Shown: positions 1-8,659, counted from the first letter of the stretch. The stretch is 64,000 nt of DNA from Drosophila pseudoobscura (GCF_009870125.1 NC_046679.1:9548001-9612000); one strand, 5' to 3'. Notes: generated by a model not told the origin, from the letters alone. Program-made: numbers and translations.

Positions 1-345
1 AGTTGGGCCTGTTCCTCCCAATCTTTTGCAAATATCTGGATTCACTCTGCAATTTCTCAAGTCCGTGGCACACCAGTCTGCGTACAGATGAATATTAATT
101 CGTATTGGCTTATATAATAATTTGAATAAAGGTATCTGTAACTTACTCAGACGATTGACACAACCGCTGACTCCCATGACGCAGCTATTGCTGAACTGGC
201 AGCGCACCAGTCGACCATTTATTCGGGTCTCTCCGCAGACTGGATTGTAGATTGTCGGGCAGACGGTGGGACAGAGATCCGCTGATTGAACTTCAAACTG
301 GCCACAGGTCAGGAGTAGTCCAAGGAGCAGAAAAAACGACTTCAT
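1..345 (-). CDS. Small secreted Kazal-domain protein, 3' end outside window
   Basis: Two exons are visible on the minus strand, complement(join(<1..77,147..345)), with an intron that has a GTAAGT donor and a CAG acceptor. The product starts with a hydrophobic signal peptide (about residues 1-21). One Kazal-type domain follows, recognised by CPTVCP, NPVCGE, an NGRLVRC stretch and a final GC near the exon end. Exon 2 adds further cysteines (WCATDLRNC, DIC) and is open to the window edge, so the protein is incomplete. Kazal domains usually inhibit serine proteases in the extracellular space, and in flies many short Kazal proteins are accessory-gland products. That function is inferred. The start is chosen because it is the first ATG, about 55 nt below a TATA box. 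It is related to, but diverged from, the plus-strand Kazal genes to its right, especially the one at 7081. Confidence 0.8.
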   Translation of the reverse strand, partial: MKSFFLLLGLLLTCGQFEVQSADLCPTVCPTIYNPVCGETRINGRLVRCQFSNSCVMGVSGCVNRLSKLQIPLFKLLYKPIRINIHLYADWCATDLRNCRVNPDICKRLGGTGPT

Positions 346-397
346 TGCTGTAATGATGAGGGAGATATTCTGGATGATCACGGGCTGTCAGACGCTC

Positions 398-404
398 TTT
401 TATA
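398..404 (-). promoter_or_regulatory. TATA box of the partial Kazal gene
   Basis: On the minus strand this reads TATAAAA followed by GAGC. It lies 53 nt upstream of the ATG at 345, so transcription should start near 370 and leave a 5' leader of about 25 nt, typical of the other genes in this cluster. Confidence 0.65.
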
Positions 405-875
405 GGGCAGCCTCAGTGGGATGAGCTATAATTGTCAACAGATCAATGCACTCGGAAACAGCTGTTAAAAGTTAATTTAAATTTATAAATTACATACGCT
501 TTTACTTAGCTCAATTTTAATTGCAGTTCAAGTGCTTTTTGGAGATTGTCAATCAATCGGTTTTGTTATTGAGAGACTACAAAGTTCCCTCCCCCTTATC
601 ACACACCAGAGCCAGACCCATTCCACACCCAGCCAACTCGGGCCATTCATACTTTTGAACTGGTTAAGAGTTTTAACCTTCAGGCATTACAATTCCCTGG
701 CGCTAGGCATGGATCGCCTTAAATGGTCGGAGTCTGGCCAGAAAACGTGCTGTTCAGTTTAACAATTATATGTTTGATTTTCAATTCACAGCGATCATTT
801 CATGCTACAAACCGATTCGTTTCGTCAACGACTTGAACTCCCTCCCCGACAGATCAATCCAGTTGCAATTGAAAG
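405..875. other. Spacer left of the orphan ORF
   Basis: No convincing gene. A 76-codon open frame at 532-762 has no recognisable domain and no start context. A protein-like frame begins near 791 and runs to a stop around 949; it is treated with the next entry. Confidence 0.5.
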
Positions 876-1295
876 TTGGTCATGCCGGCTGTGTGGGTGT
901 GGATGCTATATTGGCTCATACAACAGACATTCAGCCAATGGATCGTTAAAGAGCATGTCTTTATGCGGCCATCGGGTATGACTGTCCATCATCATCCATC
1001 TGAGGTTCACAAAGTATACATCGAATATTTGAAAAAGCCCGCTACATCAGTTCAGCCAGGGAATAATCGAAAAGAACCAAAGGAACCAAATGAACGAGAA
1101 AAAATGAAGAAAAAGAAAGTCATTTCGACTAAGAAAAAAATATATTATGTGGTGCCCAAGAAACCGGGAGAAAAGAGATGCCATCAAACTGTTTACCTCC
1201 TTTTCAACCCGAAGACAAACAAACAAGTAAAAGTGGCCTTTAAGAACGGCCTAAAGGACAAGCGTAATTTTGGAGTCCTGAGGATTGCTCGGTGA
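791..1295 (+). pseudogene. Lysine-rich orphan ORF, probably a decayed host gene
   Basis: An open frame of 139 codons starts at 876 and ends at 1295. Its C-terminal half is strongly basic (repeated Lys runs around residues 75-90) and ends with a plausible globular piece containing YLLFNPKTNKQVKVAFKNG. In the overlapping stretch 791-949 a different plus frame reads more like protein (VGHAGCVGVDAILAHTTD), and the two frames would need a frameshift to join, which suggests a broken gene. A possible 3' splice site (TTCACAG) precedes this at about 790. I do not recognise the family. It could also be a lineage-specific gene using only the 876 start. Confidence 0.3.
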
Positions 1296-1927
1296 TTGGA
1301 GACGCACTTTATTAAAAGAGTTTCAAAATAAATGTAAATAATCCTAGCACTAGCGGCTTACATTCACTTGGCTTCGAGACGCTTGTCATGTCAGCCCCGT
1401 CAGAGCAGGCCGGAGCAGGCGGACCAGGCCGGGCCATAGCCAGACCAGACCAGACCGACGGGTGGGCGTTGAAGTTGGTCAACCAGATACGCACACTGGC
1501 ACTCACACGGTGTCGTTGAGCTGACAGTCCCGGAGATTTATTACTTGAGGAGTTTGAACATTTTGTTGCTGCTTTTTTGGTCCAAATTGATACACCTTTA
1601 AAAGACAAAGTCAATCAAAAATCCAAATAAACACAAAAACATGAGCGTGCGTTGATTTTACTTTCGAAATGAAATAAATGCCAGGAAATTATCCGTAACA
1701 ATGACTTTCAAAATTTCAATCGTATGAAACGCACGCCACGAAGACTATCTTTTTGCAGCTCCTCTAGATTTTTGTTGTAACCGACAAGTGACTAAGCCTA
1801 CTACTATTTCGAACTGGCTTAAGTCGATGGAAAATTGAAATTTTCAGGCGGGGAATGGGAATTATTATGGTTGGAAGTGGCTGTTTCATTTGCGAATCTC
1901 TTTAGCTTTCTAGCTGCATAAAGCAAG
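1296..1927. other. Intergenic spacer
   Basis: I see no gene here. An open frame of 100 codons on the minus strand at 1312-1614 has no domain or splice support. The stretch around 1380-1470 is rich in GGCC/CAGACC words. Confidence 0.5.
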
Positions 1928-2355
1928 ATGAAAGCTTGTTTAATTTGGTTGTGTTGCATCATTGTTCTGCTATCGGCTTGTCTCGTTCACAGCTCAAATC
2001 TCACGAGAATAAATCGATTCAAACGCACTCTGCTGTCTATATATCGAGTAAGATGCACCAAAGATCGTGTTTGGACGCCTCACAATCGCTGTCGCCAGTT
2101 AAGTGATATATTTGATGAGTTTCTTTTTAAATTTTTAATTATTTTCATTTCAACAGGTGGCATAATGAAGAGAGAACAAAGTATTCCCGCAGCTGTTCAC
2201 ACAACAATTCTGTTGCTGATCACGAGGAACTAAAGATTCTCAGCTATATATGTGCAAATGAAGACTCACAAACGCTCAATCATCTGCCAACATCAGTATG
2301 GAAGTCTACAAGCTGTCTTTTCTCATCGCTTTGCTGGGGGGAGTTATCCAACTGA
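1928..2355 (+). CDS. Possible small secreted Cys-rich peptide (second exon doubtful)
   Basis: Exon 1 (1928-2097) encodes a clear signal peptide (about residues 1-22, with LIWLCCIIVLLSACLV), then a basic segment ending RCTKDRVWTPHNRCRQ, a pattern common in short fly reproductive-tract peptides. A 59-nt intron (2098-2156, GT...CAACAG) would join it in phase to an exon from 2157 beginning WHNEERTKYSRSC. That reading frame runs through the TATA box and the start codon of the next gene and stops only at 2353-2355, giving 122 residues. The putative second exon also coincides with the promoter block shared by the four Kazal genes downstream. Either the true end lies elsewhere, the gene has lost its stop, or only exon 1 is a relic. 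I do not recognise an orthologue. Confidence 0.4.
2161..2281 (+). promoter_or_regulatory. Shared promoter block, copy A
   Basis: First of four related upstream blocks in the tandem Kazal array. It contains GTATTCCCGCAGCTGTTCAC, then AAAGATT, a TATATAT box at 2245-2251 and a TCAATC start site near 2276, 31 nt below the TATA. The ATG follows at 2298. Confidence 0.65.
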
Positions 2356-2877
2356 CTCTCGCCCAGACCAGGGACTGCTCCGGCACTTGTATTTCCAATG
2401 TACGATGCTCGCCGTACTTCAAGGATCTTGTCTGGACAGTTGTGAATGGTGCATGTCGTGTCTATCAAAATGGCTGCATCTTTGGAAACGAGAACTGCTC
2501 GAGGGCCAATCAATGCCTGCCACGTAACTAATTCTAGTTCAGATCTCTACTTTGTCCATAACTAATTTGTCATTCCATAGCTTTGGTTGCCACCTCTCAG
2601 GCGAAGTGCAAGGAGTTTTGCCAGAAACGCTGCCCTCGTGCGGGTGTACAAGTTTGCGGATGGTTTCCCTATAGCGACAGCGCCGGTCGATACATGTCCT
2701 ACCCCAATCGTTGTCTGTTGGATCAATATGCCTGCCAAAATTCTCAGGGTTTGTCTATTTTAGTATCAATATTAATTCCAAGTAAAGTCTTGACTAACTT
2801 GAAACATTTTCTAATTTACAGCCTATGTAGGTGAACCAACCCTGGGACCCTGCCCCCTCAACACCATGGCCATTTGA
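2298..2877 (+). CDS. Tandem two-domain Kazal-like secreted protein, copy A
   Basis: join(2298..2523,2581..2748,2822..2877) encodes 149 residues. A signal peptide (about 1-23, ending LTLAQ) is followed by an atypical Kazal domain (about 26-72: CSGTC, VRC, GACRVYQNGC, NENC, NQC). Exon 2 encodes a more canonical Kazal domain (KCKEFCQKRCP, VQVCGWFPY, NRCLLDQYAC). Exon 3 adds a short tail, AYVGEPTLGPCP plus LNTMAI. All introns are short and in phase 1. It is secreted and probably binds or inhibits proteases, by family analogy. The first ATG after the predicted transcription start is used. Its tail runs six residues past the CP at which copies B-D end. It is the first of four head-to-tail paralogues. 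Confidence 0.85.
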
Positions 2878-3044
2878 TCGAGAAATCAAGTTAAGGTTCA
2901 CAAATTATTTAGATAGAATTCCAATTCATTCGTGGTCGCAAGTCAGTTCATTAAGGTTTAAGTTTCTATAATTATTTGAACAATTCTTTCCGATAATTAC
3001 ATACCTATATATTTCCTAAATATTAATTCATTTCACTTAAATAG

Positions 3045-3168
3045 AGAGCATAATAAACAAAACAAGTATTCGCAGCTGTTTACACAGAATTTCTGTGAGT
3101 TTCATTATACATGGGTCTGAAGATTATTTTTATATATTATGGGATTCTACACCGAAGAAGTCTCAGTT
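3045..3168 (+). promoter_or_regulatory. Shared promoter block, copy B
   Basis: Contains CAGCTGTTTACACAG followed by AATTTCTG, GAAGATT, a TATATATTA box at 3131-3139 and a textbook TCAGTT initiator at 3163-3168, about 32 nt below the TATA. It aligns with the block upstream of copy A from the GCATAAT word onward. An AATAAA at about 3053, just upstream of CAGCTG, may also serve as the poly(A) signal of copy A. Confidence 0.7.
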
Positions 3169-3193
3169 CTCTGCTATCATCATAATTAGCAGC

Positions 3194-3750
3194 ATGGGTA
3201 TCTGCAGGCTGCCGTTTCTCCTCGTCCTGCTGGGTGGATTACTACATCTGAGTGCCGCCCAAACCAGGGCCTGTGCCAGGACTTGCAATGTGTTTTCTCG
3301 ATGCTCGCCCTACTACAAAGAGCTGGTGTGGGCGGTTGTGGATGGCGTTTGCCGCGTCTACCAGAACGGTTGTATCTTTGGAAACGAAAACTGCACGAGG
3401 GCCAATCAATGCCTCACACGTAAGTTCTGCGTTTCCCCAATTTGTATGGAGTATACAAGATCTCCCATTAGGAATGAATGCCACCTCACCGGATAAGTGT
3501 AAGGAGTATTGTCCCAGGCGTTGTCCGAGTGATGGTCAAGAAGTTTGCGGCTGGTTCCCGTACATCAATAACATGGGGGTAAACTGTGATCGTTACATTA
3601 GCTTCCCCAATCGCTGTCTGCTGGATCAATATTCCTGCCAGAATGATATCGGTTTGTACACTTCATAGATTTTTCTATCCGCTATCAGCTACAATTTTTT
3701 TTTTATTTTTAGCCTATGCATATGATCCAACCCTTGGACCCTGTCCCTAA
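3194..3750 (+). CDS. Tandem two-domain Kazal-like secreted protein, copy B
   Basis: join(3194..3419,3472..3651,3713..3750) encodes 147 residues. It has a signal peptide (about 1-23, ending LSAAQ), Kazal-like domain 1 (CARTC, SRC, DGVCRVYQNGC, NENC) and domain 2 (KCKEYCPRRCP, EVCGWFPY, NRCLLDQYSC), ending AYAYDPTLGPCP. Exon 1 is exactly 226 nt, as in copies A and C, and exon 2 is 180 nt, as in C and D. Domain 2 carries an extra cysteine (GVNCDRY) where copies C and D have arginine. The ATG at 3194 is the first after the TCAGTT initiator; the upstream in-frame extension from 3095 lies before the transcription start. An AATAAA at 3783-3788 is a likely poly(A) signal. It is probably an extracellular protease inhibitor. 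Confidence 0.85.
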
Positions 3751-3844
3751 TCAAATGTCGCTCTCAAAAGAATAAGAAGAAGAATAAACTTCAATAATAT
3801 CTTGCTATGTATTTTCCTAATTTTTGGTAATAACCTTTCGGTTA

Positions 3845-3961
3845 AGCAAAGAACAAATATTGCCATCAGTATAGCAGCTGTTTAAACAGAAATACTTTTT
3901 CTGGATCTAAAGATTATTGCTATATAAATATGGACTCATCCATTCGGGAAATCACTCAGTT
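3845..3961 (+). promoter_or_regulatory. Shared promoter block, copy C
   Basis: Contains AGCAGCTGTTTAAACAG, AAAGATTATTG, TATATAAAT at 3921-3929 and a TCAGTT initiator at 3956-3961. Because transcription starts at about 3957, the in-frame ATG at 3930 cannot be used and translation begins at 3972. Confidence 0.7.
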
Positions 3962-3971
3962 CACTGTCTTC

Positions 3972-4698
3972 ATGGATATCTACAAGCTGTCGTTTCTCAT
4001 CGCCATATTGGGAGGTTTCCTGCAGCTGAGTTCCGGCCAGACAAGGGATTGCTCTGGTGCCTGTACCTTACAGGCACGTTGTAACCCCTACCATAAGGAT
4101 CTGTTCTGGGCCGTCGTGGGCGGTGTTTGTCGCGTCTTTCAGAACGGATGTTTCTTTGGATCAGCCAACTGTCAGAGGGCCAATCAATGCCTGAGGCGTA
4201 CGTTTAGCAACCGTTCATACTCACCTCTGAATTAAGCACATATTTTTCATTCGTACCCAGCCATGGTCGCCACATCACCGGAAAACTGTAAGGAGTATTG
4301 TCCTCAGCGCTGTCCCCTGGCTGGTGAAAGGGTGTGTGGCTGGTTTGCATATATCGACGTTAACGGTGTCAACCGGGATCGCTCTATGAGCTTCCGAAAC
4401 CGTTGTCTGTTGGATCATTATGCCTACCGGAATGGTATAGGTCAGTATCTCCGAGAAAGCTTTAAATCAAACTCAATTCATGTCCATATATTATTTTATA
4501 TAGCCATTTCAATCTCTAACATTTAAAGATCAGTATTGTTTAACAAAGCTCATAACTTAAAACGATCATGGCAAAAGGTCAGAAGATTTTATAGTCTGAA
4601 GTCTTTGTGCTCTATTATATCTACCTTAAGCTCATAAAGTTTGTTATTTTCCAATTACAGCTTATATAGGAGAACCATCCGTTGTAAGCTGTCCCTAA
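3972..4698 (+). CDS. Tandem two-domain Kazal-like secreted protein, copy C
   Basis: join(3972..4197,4261..4440,4661..4698) encodes 147 residues. It has a signal peptide (about 1-23, ending LSSGQ), domain 1 (CSGAC, ARC, GGVCRVFQNGC, SANC) and domain 2 (NCKEYCPQRCP, RVCGWFAY, NRCLLDHYAY), ending AYIGEPSVVSCP. The last cysteine of domain 2, conserved in copies A, B and D (YAC or YSC), is replaced by tyrosine here. One disulphide of domain 2 should therefore be missing. The GPCP/GACP tail motif is also altered. This may mean relaxed constraint or altered target specificity. Intron 2 (220 nt) is longer than in copies A and B. Confidence 0.83.
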
Positions 4699-5105
4699 AA
4701 ACATGCTCAACGTAAACAAAATGTAAACAAATTATCTGAAACGAAGTATTGCCAGTAAAATGTGATGTAGACAGAAATCAATATAAATTATGCATATTTA
4801 AAATGTATTACTTTTATTATTTAAATGTACGTACATATGCCGGTTGTACGGTGTCTCTCATACCGAGTAAACAAGGTGGGAGATGCACTCGGGAAAGATA
4901 TGCACCAGAGAACACATATAGGCGACGGTTTGAGACACTTGCAAAAAATAACGCTTATACTCTACAAATTGTAGAGCTTCTGAATGATATACAATTTAAA
5001 AAAATATGTTCTTTTTGCTATGGAAGTTGATAAGCTGACTTTTTATATTTTTACAATAATATCTTCCCACAATTTATGTTTAAAAAACACAGCAAAGCAG
5101 CTGTT
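4699..5105. other. Spacer between Kazal copies C and D
   Basis: A 93-codon open frame at 4749-5030 has no signal peptide, domain or splice support and is probably chance. Nothing else is recognisable. Confidence 0.5.
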
Positions 5106-5213
5106 GCGAGTATATCAGCTATTTACACAGCATTTCTGATGCTGGTTACAAAGTTTGATTATCTGAAGTTCATTTCTATATATGGTAGCATGGATGCGGG
5201 AGAATCCTCAGTT
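5106..5213 (+). promoter_or_regulatory. Shared promoter block, copy D
   Basis: Contains ATCAGCTATTTACACAGCAT (the CAGCTG core changed to CAGCTA), TATATAT at 5177-5183 and a TCAGTT initiator at 5208-5213. The in-frame ATG at 5182 overlaps the TATA box and is untranscribed, so translation begins at 5239. Confidence 0.7.
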
Positions 5214-5238
5214 GCTTTTCGTCGGCCCCATCTCCAGT

Positions 5239-6182
5239 ATGAATAGTATCTTCAAGTTTTTTTTTCTCATCGCTCTGCTGGGGGTCGGCCTCCCACTTGG
5301 TAACGCCCAGGAAAGGGACTGCTCGAACAGTTGTATTTTTACTGCCAAATGCTCGCCCTACTACAAGGATCTGGTCTGGGCAGTTGTAAATTGCGTCTGT
5401 CGCGTCTTTCAGAACGGCTGTATTTTTGCACACGAGAACTGCATGAGAGCAAACCAATGCTTGCCACGTGAGTCCACCATCACCATCTGTTGAATGAAGA
5501 ACTTCACGTCTCTCCCTTAGCAATGATTGCCACATCCCAGGAAAAGTGTAAGGAGTACTGTCCGAAGCGTTGTACGCGTGAGGGTCCGGCTGTCTGTGGC
5601 AGGTTCCCCTACATCGACGGCGACGGAGTCAACAGGAAAAGGTATTTGTCCTTCGGAAATCGTTGTATGCTGAATCAATATGCCTGCGAGAATGCTGTGG
5701 GTACGTATGCCAAAATGTTAACGACCAATCCTAATTGTGATATGTTTTCAAACTGGAGATCGTTTAAAATGCAGGGTATAAAAATGATATGCAGAAAGAA
5801 GTCTTGAATATTCATTATTTTTAAAACTCTACAGGATCTGGAATCTGCTGCTATTCCGCTTCTTTGCTGACCCGCTGATGTGGGTTTCTACGACTTCTTC
5901 TTCGTGATCTATTGGTTCTCTGGTGGCCTGTAGCGATGAAGCGAGATAACATCAGATTCCAGATATTGACGGGGATCGTCTCAACAGCTTGGGTCGACAC
6001 CTCAATCGAATTTTTGCAGTCGATACATTTTTGTTTTCTTTTTCTTTGATTGATTTATTTTGTTGATGCATTTCTTTATATGTAGCCTGAGCCATTTTGT
6101 ATCAATATTTAAACTATTTCAAATAATATTGTATACACTCACAGCATATGTTGATGAACCAACCATTGGAGCCTGTCCCTAA
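5239..6182 (+). CDS. Tandem two-domain Kazal-like secreted protein, copy D
   Basis: join(5239..5467,5521..5700,6145..6182) encodes 148 residues. It has a signal peptide (about 1-24, ending LGNAQ), domain 1 (CSNSC, AKC, NCVCRVFQNGC, HENC) and domain 2 (KCKEYCPKRC, AVCGRFPY, NRCMLNQYAC), ending AYVDEPTIGACP. Domain 1 has gained a cysteine (VVNCVC where the paralogues read VVNGAC, VVDGVC or VVGGVC), and the Trp after VCG is Arg. Intron 2 is 444 nt, far longer than in the sister copies, and holds an inverted repeat described separately. It is a secreted, probable protease-binding protein and the last member of the tandem array. Confidence 0.83.
5836..5964. repeat. Inverted repeat inside intron 2 of copy D
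   Basis: Arms at 5836-5854 and 5946-5964 match at 17 of 19 positions in inverted orientation, including a perfect 12-bp core (ATCTGGAATCTG). The roughly 90-nt loop is pyrimidine-rich. It could be a short transposon remnant that lengthened this intron or a local RNA hairpin. No target-site duplication is evident. Confidence 0.5.
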
Positions 6183-6522
6183 ATAATACAATGGATTCAA
6201 ATCATTGGAAATTCATGTAAAATGTCGACAAAGAAACTTCGAACTGTTCAATGTATGACAAGAAATACATTTCTATATATAAATATGAATGATTTAACTT
6301 ATTCCATTCTACATCCCTGCGTGTCATGTGGTGTAATGGCGGAGCATGGTAATGGTAGGAAACCATCCAATTTCATCAAACGGGGTCCTTTCCGCCTTAT
6401 CGGAAACTATTATTTTTGTGTAGGAGTATTTGTGGGCTTGAGTATAATAATAAAGATAAAACCATAATTAAAAAGATATGAGTGGAACAGCTATATGGTG
6501 GGTGTGCCTAGAACTCCCTTAA

Positions 6523-6540
6523 GAGCAGAATATTCTGCTC
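6523..6540. repeat. Perfect 18-bp palindrome
   Basis: GAGCAGAATATTCTGCTC equals its own reverse complement. It lies in the spacer between the tandem Kazal array and the single-domain Kazal genes. Confidence 0.6.
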
Positions 6541-6612
6541 GCAGAATTATTACTTATTCCACAAGCGACATTATAGTGTGCGCCGAAAATAGGCAAATGG
6601 GAACTTACATAA

Positions 6613-6783
6613 TTGCTGTACGACCCATCGGACGCTGAATATGTAACAGATTTGATGTCGCGGATCAAGACGCTTTTCCAAGAGGCCAGCTGCCCATCCA
6701 TGGTCAAGGACAAGATGAGACCATCTCTGCTGCCTGTACCAGGTACAGAACTGAGGGATTATTTCTTAACGGTAGTTGCTTAA
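6613..6783 (+). pseudogene. Coding-like fragment in spacer
   Basis: An open frame of 56 codons reads like part of a folded protein (SDAEYVTDLMSRIKTLFQEA, then SMVKDKMRPSLLPVPG and ELRDYFLTVV) before a stop at 6781-6783. There is no good start codon, and the frame is closed immediately upstream. It is probably a remnant exon of a lost gene; I do not recognise the family. The rest of 6183-7020 shows no gene. Confidence 0.3.
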
Positions 6784-7021
6784 TGTTTTTGTCATCCGAT
6801 GGCATATCCGAAAATGTTCTAAATGCAATAATTGCACGAAGTTTCCCAGAAGGCACGCATTATACTATGCCCCATATATGCCCATAATTTTCTTATGAAT
6901 GAACTAATATTGTAAACATTATGGACACATGCATGTGGAATACCAACAACAAAGCGAACTCATTGTCCGAGATTGACAATGCGGTTTTCGAAACGAGTTC
7001 GTTGAATGTCCCAAATCTGGT

Positions 7022-7030
7022 CATATAAAA
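7022..7030 (+). promoter_or_regulatory. TATA box of Kazal gene at 7081
   Basis: CATATAAAA lies about 55 nt before the ATG. This predicts a start near 7052 and a very short leader, as in the neighbouring genes. Confidence 0.6.
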
Positions 7031-7080
7031 ATCTATAGCTCGTGCACTGCGCGTGGCAGTTGGAGGGCCTCTACCCCACG

Positions 7081-7381
7081 ATGAAGCTGATCATGATATT
7101 GGCACTGATATTAGCCCTGATGGCTTTGGTGACTGCCCAGGAATGCAACCTGCCGTGCAACAGACGCATCGAGTACCTCTGCGGCAGAACGGTGCGAAAT
7201 GGGAGTGAAATCGAGTGCACCTTCAGGAATCCTTGCGCCATGGATAGGCATGGCTGTGAGAAGCGAGAAGGTGAGTGCGAGTCGAGAGCATTCCTACTGA
7301 AATTCCTATATTATTTCATTAGTTTGGAGGAAGACGTCGACAGGTCGGTGCACGAGAGACTCGGATGCATGTGGTCGCTAG
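7081..7381 (+). CDS. Single-domain Kazal-type secreted peptide
   Basis: join(7081..7270,7323..7381) encodes 82 residues. The signal peptide (about 1-19) is very hydrophobic (LIMILALILALMALVTAQ). It is followed by a Kazal-type domain with CNLPCNRRIEYLCG, IECTFRNPC and HGC. The 52-nt intron is in phase 1. Exon 2 adds VWRKTSTGRCTRDSDACGR and a stop, contributing two more cysteines, like the second exon of the minus-strand gene at the window edge. ATG 7081 is the only ATG below the TATA box. Probably an extracellular protease inhibitor; unnamed here because orthology cannot be settled from sequence alone. Confidence 0.75.
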
Positions 7382-7504
7382 GGGGAAATACCAGCTGGTA
7401 GCAGGAGAAGGTCAGCAGCATAAGGGCACCGACAGATGAGCGCAATAACAGATATGAATATTTTTATAAAATTGTACAAATATTGACACAATTGACAGAT
7501 GAAA

Positions 7505-7513
7505 TATATAAAA
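7505..7513 (+). promoter_or_regulatory. TATA box of Kazal gene at 7598
   Basis: TATATAAAA, giving a predicted start near 7537 and a leader of about 60 nt. Confidence 0.6.
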
Positions 7514-7597
7514 CCATTTTCTGGCAGTACAGAAACTGTTTCGTCTCGACCTTCACATTTCCAAAATTACAGACAGAGTAAAAGGTCTACAGTTAAA

Positions 7598-8031
7598 ATG
7601 CCAAAAATTGCCTTTGGCAACAAAATTCTCGTCATTTGTGCATTTCTGGCCGGGATCGGCGTGGGCCCACTGTTTGCCTTGACAGGTGCGTCAAAAATCG
7701 AAACTAATGCAAAATTCACAAGGAATATTCCACATTCTATGTGCAGGTCAGAAAAAGTGCCACGATGTTTGCCCCATGAAGTACCGTGTCGTATGCGCTC
7801 TGAACGCCCTGGACGGATGCCTGCGCACCTTCGCCAGCCAATGTGTCATGAGGATGTACAACTGCAAGTACCAGAAGGGTAAGAAGATCGTGATCCAATG
7901 ATCCTGCGATTCCCATTCAATATTCAACTGAATCCTACACTCCAGACTACCGCATCTTATCGGAACGGGCCTGCGAGATCATAACCCACGATGAGCTGAA
8001 TACTCTGTTGGGCACCGTGCTCGAGAAATAA
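7598..8031 (+). CDS. Secreted Kazal-like protein with extended C-terminus
   Basis: join(7598..7685,7747..7878,7946..8031) encodes 101 residues. The signal peptide or anchor occupies about residues 8-29. Exon 2 carries the Kazal-like cysteine pattern (KCHDVCPMKYRVVC, DGCLRTFASQC, YNC). Exon 3 (DYRILSERACEIITHDELNT) adds one more cysteine and a helical-looking tail. Introns are 61 and 67 nt, both phase 1, so the domain sits on its own symmetrical exon as in the neighbouring family members. Conserved cysteines and phases make it a real gene. Inhibitor function is inferred from the family. Confidence 0.75.
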
Positions 8032-8223
8032 GTTTCTGAAATGTTATACAAATTGTTACTGTAATAATTAAAATATTATTAGGCTATATGTATGTATGTA
8101 TTTTTTAACGAATCGTTTCAGGATCCTCTCAAAACATAACATTCATAACTATATTGTTGGTCCCCCGACCTAATATTGGTAAGCAGTCAAGAGTCAAGAC
8201 ATGGCTTCGGGGTGGATGAAACA

Positions 8224-8406
8224 TTAATTCGATGATTTGATGGCTTTCAAAATCTCTTCGGTGAACAGTTGTGCGAGAGCACACTCCATCTTTGGTGGTT
8301 TCTTTTCCACAATTCTTGCGAAACTTCTGGATAATAAATTCAAAAATAACCGTCTCACGTAGCAGTTCCGACATGACGAATTTTCCAGTTGTTCTATTTG
8401 CAGCAC
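8224..8406 (-). pseudogene. Small minus-strand coding remnant
   Basis: Two overlapping minus frames each hold half of what looks like one small protein. One starts with ATG at 8374 (MSELLRETV). The other reads SFARIVEKKPPKMECALAQL and continues to a stop at 8224. A single frameshift near the T-rich stretch would make one continuous helical protein of about 50 residues. As it stands it is either broken or misjoined. I do not recognise the family. Confidence 0.3.
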
Positions 8407-8659
8407 TTATTCATAGATGGACACTAGAGTCTGTAATTCATTAACATTTATTCGCGCCAATTGACAAGAGCATTGTTTTGGCTTGTATCCGACAGTAAAA
8501 ATTCTTTTTGACGGTCAAAAGCTAAAAAATATAAAAAACAATGTGAAATATTTAAAACAAGAAGGCTTCCTTCCACATCCTTATATTCTTTGAGTATGGG
8601 ATTTATAAATTCAAAAATTTCACGAGTTAATGGCGGCTATGTCAATTCTACTGTCGTTG

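Noticed and set aside
8129-8374. 81-codon minus frame taken as a whole gene
   Set aside because: Only its first residues look meaningful; the rest is poor and the better C-terminus lies in another frame.
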